DNA of 64,000 bases from Chamaesiphon sp041738715. GTDB taxonomy: Bacteria > Cyanobacteriota > Cyanobacteriia > Cyanobacteriales > Chamaesiphonaceae. The notes under the pieces were generated by a model that was not told the origin of the DNA, ran no database searches, and saw only the letters and a list, made by a program, of their open reading frames with translations. Each line of letters starts with the position of its first letter. The stretch's first letter is position 1. The translations under genes were made by a program, and so were the position numbers. Below, piece by piece: positions 8,186 through 16,694 of the stretch. The stretch covers positions 1-64,000 of the forward strand of contig JBGSPI010000095.1 in NCBI GenBank assembly GCA_041738715.1, read 5' to 3'.

Positions 8186-8375
8186 TATGGGTTCTGGTGG
8201 GCGTTCTGACTTTATCGATGCAAGATCAGTAGCGATCGCAGTTGTAGGCTGTTCAAGGCTAATATTGCATCAATCACAGTTGCGGGACAGTGCTGGATTT
8301 TCACCAGGCTTTCCCCATTACTTTGAGTGGCTGTTCCCCACTCAAACCAGATTGAGATCTCATTATAACCACATC
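8186..8375 (-). promoter_or_regulatory. cobalamin (AdoCbl/B12) riboswitch
   Basis: On the minus strand the leader contains GGGGAAAGCCTGGTGAAAATCC, abbreviated here as GGGGAA...GGTGAAAATCC. The highly conserved B12 box CTGTCCCGCAACTGTGA follows (plus coordinates 8274-8290), and then AGTCAGAACGCCCACCAGAACC near 8188-8210, a typical 3' portion. The box is almost identical to the consensus. The element lies between the ligase gene and the DUF1636 start, oriented to control the latter. High cobalamin should repress the operon. Outer boundaries are approximate. Confidence 0.92.
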
Positions 8376-8446
8376 TGGCACATCTAGTTGTTTTGGCATG
8401 GAGTGAAAAACCTTTAGCCCTTTCTCTGTCTATGTTTTGGCTTTTA

Positions 8447-9631
8447 TTAGCCAGCCTTAAATAGGGCACGCATTCCTTCTTGGCGTTTCAGAGCGAGTTT
8501 GGTAACTTGGCGTTTCTCCGCTTGACGGATAATCCGATTCAGCAGTTCGGTATATACCAAGGGTGGATGAGATTTCATCCACAGGTAGAAGGAGAGCGAA
8601 CCAGGGAGAGTATTAATCTCATTGAAATAAAGCCGGTCGCAGCTGCTATCGATAATAAAGTCAATCCGCGACACACCCGAACAACCCAATACTTTAAAAG
8701 CTTGTTTGGCATAATCCAGGGCAGCTTGTTTGAGTTCGGGATTGAGGTCTTGGGGGTCGATGATCCGGGCTAAACTTGCCATCCCTTGGGATTCACTACC
8801 ACCAGTCTTTTTCCCCCCGTCATCGCGCAGATACTTCTCTTCAAAGGTAAGAACACCACTGAGCGAGACAGGCATTTCAATTACCGAAGCAGTAATTTGA
8901 TCATCATCTTCCAAGACCGAGACATTAATTTCCAGAATCTCTTTCACGCAAGGTTCGACGATCGCGTGACTATCATACCGAAAAGTATTCACCAAGCAAG
9001 CATTTAAGCTGCGCTCATCTTTCGCTACACCAATTCCAATACTCGAACCCAGATTACAGGGTTTAACAAATAGGGGTAGTTGTTCCAATCCTGGTGTTGC
9101 AAAGATCTGTTCGCGAACTGCGCTCAGGCTCTTTTGGGCATCCCGGCGATCAATTTGGACGGCGGGTAATACGGGAATCCCCGCAGCTTTGAGCATGATT
9201 TTACATTGATATTTATTCATCCCCAAGGCGGCAGGCAAAACACCACAACCGGTATAGGTGGCATCAGCCATTTCGAGCATTCCTTGAATACACCCATCTT
9301 CGCCAAAGGTACCATGGAAGGCGAGAAAGTAAATATCCACCGCGAGAATGTCAGTACGGCGAGAGTTTAAATATGTAAGTCCTTTACTACCAGCTATAGG
9401 CAACAGGGCAACTTCCTGCGCCGATTTGACTGAATTAGGCAACCGACGATAAAAGTTTTTGTCGAGCAGATTGTCACCGACATACCACCGGCCGGTTTGG
9501 GCGATATAGACAGGAATGATATTATATTGGGTCACGTCGATGACGTTAATCAGTTGGAGAGCAGTAATGACGGAGATTTCATGTTCGACGGATCTACCGC
9601 CAAATAATACTGCGAGGTTTTTCTTCTTCAT
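8447..9631 (-). CDS. ddl: D-alanine-D-alanine ligase family protein (ATP-grasp)
   Basis: This enzyme joins two D-alanines with ATP for peptidoglycan. The 394-residue protein starts KKKNLAVLFGGRSVEHEIS, has the serine/HGTFGEDG loop, the ATP-grasp region FVKPCNLGSSIGIG, and the metal site DFIIDSS...YFNEINTLPG. At 394 residues it is longer than E. coli DdlB (306) and closer to Ddl/VanA-like lengths. The C-terminal 30 residues (RQAEKRQVTKLALKRQEG) are a charged extension. It could be a second ligase paralogue or one with altered second-substrate specificity. It is not under the B12 riboswitch, which lies downstream of it. Confidence 0.85.
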   Translation of the reverse strand: MKKKNLAVLFGGRSVEHEISVITALQLINVIDVTQYNIIPVYIAQTGRWYVGDNLLDKNFYRRLPNSVKSAQEVALLPIAGSKGLTYLNSRRTDILAVDIYFLAFHGTFGEDGCIQGMLEMADATYTGCGVLPAALGMNKYQCKIMLKAAGIPVLPAVQIDRRDAQKSLSAVREQIFATPGLEQLPLFVKPCNLGSSIGIGVAKDERSLNACLVNTFRYDSHAIVEPCVKEILEINVSVLEDDDQITASVIEMPVSLSGVLTFEEKYLRDDGGKKTGGSESQGMASLARIIDPQDLNPELKQAALDYAKQAFKVLGCSGVSRIDFIIDSSCDRLYFNEINTLPGSLSFYLWMKSHPPLVYTELLNRIIRQAEKRQVTKLALKRQEGMRALFKAG

Positions 9632-9724
9632 TGCTACTACCCTGTATCAGACGATCGTGCCGTCAAACATTTTACTCGATCTAGCAAATCCAGAAGAAGA
9701 ATATCTGAGATCGACTTTATCCAT

Positions 9725-9832
9725 CAGGAGTTACGCAGTTGGTATGAATCTAAACTCAGTATCGTTCGTGATGCTGTTCGCTCTTATTTATCTGCTCCTT
9801 TGTTTACTCTTTCTCCAACTGCGTAACTCTTG
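9725..9832. repeat. MITE-like element with 18-bp terminal inverted repeats
   Basis: CAGGAGTTACGCAGTTGG at 9725-9742 is matched in inverted orientation by CCAACTGCGTAACTCTTG at 9815-9832. This is 17 of 18 positions, and the inner 15 are perfect. The interior of about 72 bp has no transposase. GAGTTACGCA-type ends are familiar from cyanobacterial IS elements, so this is likely a non-autonomous derivative mobilised in trans. One frame across it is open for about 30 codons, but no family is recognisable. The rest of the 9632-9930 gap shows nothing else. Confidence 0.6.
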
Positions 9833-9930
9833 ATTGGGATGAGTCCTAGAAAATAACATCTTCCACCGCAGCAAATTTTCACGTAAGATGTAGGAGCTTC
9901 GCCTAGACATCGTTTTAAGTCATTCGATCG

Positions 9931-10716
9931 ATGGAATCTCCTCCGTCCCAATCTCCGGTAATTCTTGCCGCCCAAAAGCTCACCCGTCAGTTTGGTGGAC
10001 TTGTCGCTGTCAATAATGTTTCTTTCACAGTTACTCAGGGGGAAATCTTTGGCTTAATTGGCCCGAATGGAGCGGGTAAAACGACGACATTTAACCTGAT
10101 GACAGGGCTAATTCCAGCATCTAGCGGGCAGATGTTGCATCAGGGTACTGATATTTCCCGCCTACGTCCATTTCAAATCGCCCAGCGGGGAATTGCGCGG
10201 ACATTTCAAAATATTCGTCTCTTTGGCAATCTGTCTGCCTTCGAGAATGTCAAGATTGCCCATCATCTCCATACTCACAGTCAACTATTTCAAGGCATCC
10301 TGAATTTACCACCCACACCAGCCGAAGAACGTGAGATCCGCGATCGATCCCATGAATTACTGCAACTGGTCGGTTTAGCCGAGCGATCTGCTGTTGCCGC
10401 GCGACATCTTGCCTATGGCGATCAACGTCGGTTGGAAATCGCCCGCGCGCTGGCGTTACAACCCGAAATTTTGCTCTTGGATGAACCAGCGGCGGGGATG
10501 AATCCAAATGAGAAGCATCAATTGAGTGATTTTATTCGCCAAATCCAGCGACAATTTAACCTAACAGTCTTACTGATCGAACACCATGTGCCGTTAGTAA
10601 TGGGTTTATGCGATCGAATTGCTGTGCTAGATTTTGGGCAACTGATTGCCCTGGGTAATCCTGAATCTGTGCGTAACGATCCGGCTGTAATTGAAGCCTA
10701 TTTAGGCAGTGAGTAA
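9931..10716 (+). CDS. livG: LivG-type ABC transporter ATPase (branched-chain/neutral amino acid)
   Basis: This is the ATP-binding subunit of an amino-acid importer of the LivFGHMK / cyanobacterial Nat (N-I) type. The 261 residues contain Walker A GPNGAGKTT, the Q-loop region GIARTFQNIRLF typical of LivG, the signature segment LAYGDQRRLEIARAL, Walker B LLLDEPAAGMNP and the H-loop LIEHHVPLVMGLCDR. The AAGMNP sequence after the Walker B Glu is a LivG trademark. Its LivF partner follows after 16 bases. Permease and binding-protein genes are not in this window, as is common for cyanobacterial Nat systems. Confidence 0.9.
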   Translation: MESPPSQSPVILAAQKLTRQFGGLVAVNNVSFTVTQGEIFGLIGPNGAGKTTTFNLMTGLIPASSGQMLHQGTDISRLRPFQIAQRGIARTFQNIRLFGNLSAFENVKIAHHLHTHSQLFQGILNLPPTPAEEREIRDRSHELLQLVGLAERSAVAARHLAYGDQRRLEIARALALQPEILLLDEPAAGMNPNEKHQLSDFIRQIQRQFNLTVLLIEHHVPLVMGLCDRIAVLDFGQLIALGNPESVRNDPAVIEAYLGSE

Positions 10717-10732
10717 CAAGTAATAAGTAATT

Positions 10733-11467
10733 ATGTCAGCAGTCGCCGCCCAATCCATGCCACCTATTTTAGAAGTTCAGGATCTCAATGTTAATTATGG
10801 GGGCATTCAAGCACTCCAACATCTCGATCTGATTGTCAAAGCAGGAGAAGTTGTCACCCTAATTGGCTCAAATGGAGCGGGAAAAAGTACCACACTGCGA
10901 GCTATTTCACGGATTGTCAAACCTGTGAGCGGTCAGATTATCTACAATGGACGTGAGATTACCCGCGAATCTGCTCATACGATCGTCAAATTGGGCATTG
11001 CTCACAGCCCGGAAGGTCGGCGGGTATTGACCAAGCAAACTGTCTTGGATAATTTAATCTTGGGTGCTTATTGTCGCCACGATCGACTCGCCATTAAGTC
11101 CGATTTAGAATTACAATTTCAGCAGTTTCCCCGACTAGCCGAACGGCGCAATCAGTTAGCTGGGACACTTAGTGGTGGCGAGCAACAAATGTTGGCGATC
11201 GCGCGGGCATTAATGAGTCGTCCCCAACTATTATTATTAGACGAACCAAGTTTAGGTTTAGCACCGGCGATCGTCCGCGAAATATTTCGGATTATCGAGC
11301 ATCTGCGGCACTTGGGGGTGACAATTCTCTTAGTCGAACAAAATGCGAATTTAGCATTACAAATTGCCGATCGCGGTTATGTGTTAGAAGCTGGAAAAAT
11401 TACGCTCTCAGGGTCTGCGCCAGATCTGTTGGCAGACGATCGGGTCAGACTTGCTTATCTAGGCTAG
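10733..11467 (+). CDS. livF: LivF-type ABC transporter ATPase (branched-chain/neutral amino acid)
   Basis: This is the second ATPase of the same importer. The 244-residue protein has Walker A GSNGAGKSTTLRAIS, the LivF-specific IAHSPEGRRVL segment, signature LSGGEQQMLAIARAL, Walker B LLLDEPSLGLAP and LLVEQNANLALQIADR. It lies 16 bases after livG and 9 bases before the U32 peptidase gene, so the three may be co-transcribed. The ATG at 10733 is used; a second Met eight codons later is also possible. Substrate specificity cannot be read from the ATPases alone. Confidence 0.9.
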   Translation: MSAVAAQSMPPILEVQDLNVNYGGIQALQHLDLIVKAGEVVTLIGSNGAGKSTTLRAISRIVKPVSGQIIYNGREITRESAHTIVKLGIAHSPEGRRVLTKQTVLDNLILGAYCRHDRLAIKSDLELQFQQFPRLAERRNQLAGTLSGGEQQMLAIARALMSRPQLLLLDEPSLGLAPAIVREIFRIIEHLRHLGVTILLVEQNANLALQIADRGYVLEAGKITLSGSAPDLLADDRVRLAYLG

Positions 11468-11476
11468 ACTGAGGCT

Positions 11477-14023
11477 ATGATTTCTTTGCCATCCTCGAAC
11501 CTCATGTCAACTGCATCCACGTCAACTCTGCCACGCACCCATCGCCCCCAATTGCTGGCACCAGCCGGAAATTGGGAATGTGCCAAAGCTGCCGTCGAAA
11601 ATGGCGCGGATGCCATCTATTTTGGGTTGGAGCGGTTCAATGCCAGAATGCGGGCGGAGAACTTTACAGAGGCAGACTTGCCGGAACTGATGTCGTGGTT
11701 GCATCAACGGGGTGTGAAGGGATATGTCACGCTGAATACGCTGGTATTTACGCATGAATTGGGTACGGCAGAACAATACCTGCGCAGTATGATTTTAGCT
11801 GGGGTAGATGCGGCGATCGTCCAAGATGTGGGCATTTGTCGATTGATTCGACATTTGTCGCCGGATTTTCCAATTCATGCCTCGACCCAAATGACGGTCA
11901 CGAGTGCAGCGGGGGTGGAGTTTGCCCATGAATTGGGATGCAATTTGGTTGTTTTGGCACGGGAATGTTCGCTGAAGGAAATTAATCAGATTCAGTCCCA
12001 ATTAGCCAATCGAGAAATCTCGCTGCCATTGGAAGTATTTGTTCATGGGGCATTATGTGTTGCTTATTCCGGTCAGTGTTTGACTAGTGAATCCTTGGGC
12101 GGTCGATCGGCAAATCGCGGTGAATGCGCTCAAGCCTGTCGGATGCCTTACGATCTAATTGTCGATCGTCAATTATATAATTTGGGAGATAAGAAATATC
12201 TGCTCAGTCCACAGGACTTAGCTGGATTGTCAGTATTACCAGAAATTGTTAAAAGTGGGGTCAGTTGTCTAAAAATTGAAGGTAGACTTAAGACACCTGA
12301 ATATGTAGCGAGTGTGACGCGAGTATATCGACAGGCTCTAGATAAAATTGTTGAAGATTTAGATAGATCTGAAGATGAGCAAGGTCGAGACTTGTACAGT
12401 CTAGAAATGGCATTTTCACGCGGACTATATACCGGCTGGTTTGAAGGGATTGATAATCAAGCTTTAGTTCATGCCAGATTTGGGAAAAAACGTGGCGTAT
12501 ATTTAGGCGAAGTAATTCGAGTATATCCCGATCGAGATGCAATTATGCTCAATCCGATCGCCCCGATAGAAGCTGGCGACGGCATTGTCTTTGATAGTGG
12601 ACATCCTGAAGCTAGAGAAGAAGGTGGGCGAGTATATGAGGTATTTAAAGGGAGTAGTCACAATGCCGAAACTATGCTGACATTTGGACGGGGTGCGGTC
12701 AATTTTCGGCAGATAAATATTGGTGATAAGATCTGGAAAACTAGCGATCCAAAACTAGATAAACAAGTTCGTCAAACCTATGCTGGAGATATCCCCCAAT
12801 TCCAACGCTCGATCGATTTAGAAATACATGGAGAAATTGGTTATCCATTAATAGTGATCGCCCGTGATGAACAGGGACACGTTGTGCGCGTAGAATCAGA
12901 AATATTACTAGTCGCCGCCCAAAATCAACCACTGAATGATGACAAACTAAAATCCCAATTAGGCAGACTAGGTAATACCCCTTTCTGTTTAGGCAATCTC
13001 ACCAATCAGCTAAGTGGTGATTTGATGCTACCTGTCAGCGCACTGAACCAGATCCGTCGAGAATTAGTGAGTAAATTAATAGCAGTCCGCAGCCAGCCAA
13101 AACAGTGGCAATTACTCACCGATCGCCACTTATCGGACTTACTACCTAATGTTGGCAAAATTTATATTCAACCGCCACAGTTAATTATTTTAGTCCGCAA
13201 ACTAGATCAAATTCCCGCCGCGATCGAATCTGGTGCCACCACGATCTATTGCGAACTCGAAGATCCGCGTCAATACCGCCAAGCAGTAGAATTAGTCCAC
13301 GCCGCTAAACAGACCAAAATCAATCCCCCACAAATATTTGTTGCCCCACCACGGATTACCAAACCAGGGGAAAATTGGATTTTAGAACAAGTTCGATCGA
13401 GTGATGCTGACGGCTATTTAATCCGCAATTATGACCATCTAGAGTTTTTCAAAACCGAACGTTGTATCGGCGATTTTGCCCTTAATGTCGCCAATCCTCT
13501 CACCGCCGACCATTTTTACCAAAACTATACTTTAGAACGTCTCACAGCCTCCTACGACCTCAATATCGACCAATTGACCTACTTGATCCGCAGTTGTCCC
13601 CGTGATTGGTTTGAAGTAACCATCCATCAACACATGCCCATGTTTCATATGGAACATTGCGTATTTTGTGCCTTCCTCTCCGACGGCACCGACTACACCA
13701 ATTGCGGTCGCCCCTGCGAAGAACATCAGGTCAAATTGCGCGACAGAGTAGGCACAGAACATATCCTCAAAGCCGACGCTGGTTGTCGGAATACGATCTT
13801 TAATGGGACTGCACAAACTGGGGCTGAATATGTCCACCGCCTATTGGAATTGGGCATCAATCACTTACGGATCGAATTTGTCGATGAATCACCCGCACAA
13901 GTCAGTCAAACGATCGGCTACTATCAACAATTAATCGGTGGTCAAATTAGTGGTACAGAGTTGTGGCAAGGCTTGAAATTGAGCAATCAGTTAGGCGTTA
14001 CTCGCGGTTCTCTGGGAGTGTAA
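11477..14023 (+). CDS. U32 peptidase family protein (RlhA/TrhP-like RNA hydroxylation)
   Basis: This 848-residue protein belongs to the family once called U32 collagenases. E. coli members (RlhA, TrhP) are required for prephenate-dependent cytidine or uridine hydroxylation of rRNA and tRNA. N-terminal motifs are LLAPAGNWECAKAAVENGADAIYFG (shortened here), IVQDVGICRL, and the Cys-rich GECAQACRMPY that in relatives binds an iron-sulfur cluster. The second half matches the DUF3656/C-terminal extension, with another Cys cluster, HCVFCAFLSDGTDYTNCG. The length fits the long subfamily. An alternative start is the Met at residue 10. A peptidase role is less likely than RNA modification. Confidence 0.85.
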   Translation: MISLPSSNLMSTASTSTLPRTHRPQLLAPAGNWECAKAAVENGADAIYFGLERFNARMRAENFTEADLPELMSWLHQRGVKGYVTLNTLVFTHELGTAEQYLRSMILAGVDAAIVQDVGICRLIRHLSPDFPIHASTQMTVTSAAGVEFAHELGCNLVVLARECSLKEINQIQSQLANREISLPLEVFVHGALCVAYSGQCLTSESLGGRSANRGECAQACRMPYDLIVDRQLYNLGDKKYLLSPQDLAGLSVLPEIVKSGVSCLKIEGRLKTPEYVASVTRVYRQALDKIVEDLDRSEDEQGRDLYSLEMAFSRGLYTGWFEGIDNQALVHARFGKKRGVYLGEVIRVYPDRDAIMLNPIAPIEAGDGIVFDSGHPEAREEGGRVYEVFKGSSHNAETMLTFGRGAVNFRQINIGDKIWKTSDPKLDKQVRQTYAGDIPQFQRSIDLEIHGEIGYPLIVIARDEQGHVVRVESEILLVAAQNQPLNDDKLKSQLGRLGNTPFCLGNLTNQLSGDLMLPVSALNQIRRELVSKLIAVRSQPKQWQLLTDRHLSDLLPNVGKIYIQPPQLIILVRKLDQIPAAIESGATTIYCELEDPRQYRQAVELVHAAKQTKINPPQIFVAPPRITKPGENWILEQVRSSDADGYLIRNYDHLEFFKTERCIGDFALNVANPLTADHFYQNYTLERLTASYDLNIDQLTYLIRSCPRDWFEVTIHQHMPMFHMEHCVFCAFLSDGTDYTNCGRPCEEHQVKLRDRVGTEHILKADAGCRNTIFNGTAQTGAEYVHRLLELGINHLRIEFVDESPAQVSQTIGYYQQLIGGQISGTELWQGLKLSNQLGVTRGSLGV

Positions 14024-14141
14024 GACCCTGTTTTGTCTCTAGTCTAGATTTTTCTTGTCCCTGTAACCGTTTCAGGAGTTTTCTCCACTACTAAGGTACC
14101 TACCCATTGAAAGACTCTCTACCCCTACCCTTTATTCCCTG

Positions 14142-16475
14142 ATGCTAAATTGGCAAATCCCGCCGCAATTAGACATCCCCACTGAATTTGTTACTGCTGT
14201 GCGGGCGTGTAAACCAACAATTAATGGTAAATATGCTGCAAGACTACTATGGCAACGGGGGATGAGGGATATCAGTCAGCTTGCTGGTTATCTTGACTCC
14301 GAGAGTTATCAGCCGAGTAGTCCATTTGCGTTTGGTGCCGAAATGACGGCGGCGATGGAGCGATTAAAACGAGCGCACATTTTTGGTGAAAAGGTGACAA
14401 TTTGGGGTGATTTTGATGCGGATGGGGTGACGGCTACTAGTGTGCTGTGGGATGGCTTGGGTCAGTTTTTTCAGCAGGTAGATCGGCTCGATTATTATAT
14501 TCCCAACCGGATGAAAGAATCTCACGGCTTGAATAAGTCGGGGATTAAAAAATTGGCTGCTAAAGGGACAAAACTAATAGTTACTTGTGACACTGGCAGT
14601 ACCAATATTCAAGAGGTAGAATATGCCGCTAAATTAGGTATTGATGTTATCATCACCGATCATCATACTTTACCACGAGAACGTCCACCTGTAACGGCGA
14701 TTATTAACCCCCGTTATTTTGATTCTAATCACCCATTATTTCATCTTTCCGGGGTAGCTGTTGCTTATAAATTAGTTGAAGCTTTATATCTAACTTTGCC
14801 GGATATTCCTCAACAACCTGTTGAGTATTTATTAGACCTCGTAGCGATCGGTTTAATTGCCGATCTAGTGCAACTTAGTGGCGATTGTCGGTACTTGGCG
14901 CAGCAGGGAATTAAACGGTTAACTTTACAGAATCAATCAGGGATTGAAGGATTTAGACCAGGCGTAAATAAGTTATTGCAATTGTGTAAGCGAAATGGCG
15001 ATCGACCGACGGATATTTCGTTTGGGATTGCACCGAGAATTAATGCGATTAGTCGGATTCATGGGGATGCCAGTTTTGGGGTGGAATTATTAACTAGTCG
15101 GGATGTCGATCGATGTCACGATCTGGCGGCGGAAACTGAACTTGCCAATACTCGGCGGAAGGAATTGCAGAAAAATACGCTGATTCAAGTTCAGCAGAAG
15201 TTAGCTGAATTAGATTTATCGACGACTTCGGTGATTGTGCTAGTCGATAATAATTGGTCGCCAGGAGTATTAGGTTTAGTTGCCGGACAAATCGCCCAAG
15301 AGCAGGGTAAACCGACGATTTTATTAAGTACGACTAGCGATGGGGTTGGCAAGGAGAAAGTCAAGGTTGCTAGAGGTTCTGCTCGATCGACTCAAAATAT
15401 CGATCTCTATCAATTGGTTAATTCTCAAGCTCATTTACTCAATAGTTTTGGCGGACATCCATTTGCGGCTGGGATGAGTATTGATGTCGATCGAATTCCG
15501 CTATTCACTGAAGCTATCGACCAACAATTACATTCAACGATCGGCGAATTACCCTCACCCTCGATCGCGATCAATTTAGTAATTACTTGTGCGGATTTAC
15601 ATCGCGCTGACGGACGCGAGTTGTTTGAAGATTTACTGTTGCTTGAGCCTTATGGAATGGGCAATTCAGTTCCTAAATTATTAATTAATAATTGCACGTT
15701 TAAAGACGTGAAAAATAAAAACATTCGCGATCATAACGGAAATAAAGTTCAATACATTAAAACTGAATTTAAACTGATTGACAAGACAAATCAAACTGGC
15801 TTTCCAGGAATCTGGTGGGGTCATTATGATTATGAGATTCCACTGGTAAATTGTGATGCGATCGTTGAATTAGATTTCAATTCGTATCAAAAGCGGTGGG
15901 AAGTTAGATTGATTGAAGTTCGTCCGGCGGCAGTGGAACATCAACCAGTAGTCGATCGACATTACAGTGTCAAAGTTCTCGATTTTCGCCGAGATCCGAT
16001 CGATACTAAGTCTACCGAATCAGATCCAATTATTTGGGTAGAACAATGTCCAAAAAGTTGGACACAGTTGCAATCGTATTACCGCCAAGCAGCACTAACC
16101 AATAGTCACTTGGCTCTCAACTATGAAGCGACAGATTTACCGAGTAGTCGAGAGATATTTCAACAGTTAGTCGGTATCGCCAAATACCTAGCAAGTCGCC
16201 AGGAAGAGGCGAGTTTAGACAAGTTAACATCAAAACTCAATATTGGCGATCGAGCCTTGCAGATCGGGCTAAATGCGCTGCGAGAGATTGGTTTTCAGGT
16301 GTCGAAGGGGAAAAGCGCAACTGACCTGCGGATCGAATTTCCAGACCGAGTGACGAACCATGAGGTTGATTTGTACTCTCTGCCACCAGTCCAGAAGTTT
16401 CTAGCCGCGATCGAGGAAGAGCAGTTTAATCAGAATTATTTTTTACAAGTGCCAATATATATGATGGTCTTTTAA
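14142..16475 (+). CDS. recJ: single-stranded-DNA-specific exonuclease RecJ
   Basis: This 5'-3' ssDNA exonuclease acts in recombination and mismatch repair. The 777-residue protein carries the DHH-family motifs: WGDFDADGVTATS (motif I, Mn-binding Asp residues), VTCDTGSTN (motif II) and IITDHHTLP (DHH motif III). GGHPFAAGMSI marks the DHHA1 domain. The C-terminal third contains the OB-fold region and a cyanobacterial extension. The length exceeds E. coli RecJ (577) but matches cyanobacterial homologues. It lies 118 bases downstream of the U32 gene on the same strand, probably with its own promoter. Confidence 0.92.
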   Translation: MLNWQIPPQLDIPTEFVTAVRACKPTINGKYAARLLWQRGMRDISQLAGYLDSESYQPSSPFAFGAEMTAAMERLKRAHIFGEKVTIWGDFDADGVTATSVLWDGLGQFFQQVDRLDYYIPNRMKESHGLNKSGIKKLAAKGTKLIVTCDTGSTNIQEVEYAAKLGIDVIITDHHTLPRERPPVTAIINPRYFDSNHPLFHLSGVAVAYKLVEALYLTLPDIPQQPVEYLLDLVAIGLIADLVQLSGDCRYLAQQGIKRLTLQNQSGIEGFRPGVNKLLQLCKRNGDRPTDISFGIAPRINAISRIHGDASFGVELLTSRDVDRCHDLAAETELANTRRKELQKNTLIQVQQKLAELDLSTTSVIVLVDNNWSPGVLGLVAGQIAQEQGKPTILLSTTSDGVGKEKVKVARGSARSTQNIDLYQLVNSQAHLLNSFGGHPFAAGMSIDVDRIPLFTEAIDQQLHSTIGELPSPSIAINLVITCADLHRADGRELFEDLLLLEPYGMGNSVPKLLINNCTFKDVKNKNIRDHNGNKVQYIKTEFKLIDKTNQTGFPGIWWGHYDYEIPLVNCDAIVELDFNSYQKRWEVRLIEVRPAAVEHQPVVDRHYSVKVLDFRRDPIDTKSTESDPIIWVEQCPKSWTQLQSYYRQAALTNSHLALNYEATDLPSSREIFQQLVGIAKYLASRQEEASLDKLTSKLNIGDRALQIGLNALREIGFQVSKGKSATDLRIEFPDRVTNHEVDLYSLPPVQKFLAAIEEEQFNQNYFLQVPIYMMVF

Positions 16476-16608
16476 GAGATCTTATCCAGTTCCAAGCTGC
16501 TCATAATCCTTCTAGTACCTAGATTGTCTGAGATATATGAAGACACTAATCAACATCTGTGTAAAATTTCTTGCAAAAAATATGCAATAGCTGATAGGAT
16601 GCAAAGAA

Positions 16609-16670
16609 GGGGTTAAGCGTCATTACCTGGACTCAATGGATATCCATCAGTCCGGTCAAAACTTAACCCC
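16609..16670 (+). promoter_or_regulatory. nested RNA stem-loop in the porin leader
   Basis: The outer stem pairs GGGGTTAAG (16609-16617) with CTTAACCCC (16662-16670). The inner hairpin GGACT...AGTCC (16629-16653) encloses ATGGATATCCAT, so 26 bases pair in two nested helices. The structure ends 24 bases before the porin ATG and lacks a U-tract. That makes a translational or stability element more likely than a plain terminator. No Fur box was recognised in the upstream gap. Confidence 0.5.
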
Positions 16671-16694
16671 AAATCAAAAATCACTATCTCCATC

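Noticed and set aside
8212..8469. 85-codon minus-strand ORF over the ddl/DUF1636 gap
   Set aside because: It coincides with the cobalamin riboswitch; its codons encode RNA structure elements, and the protein has no family features.
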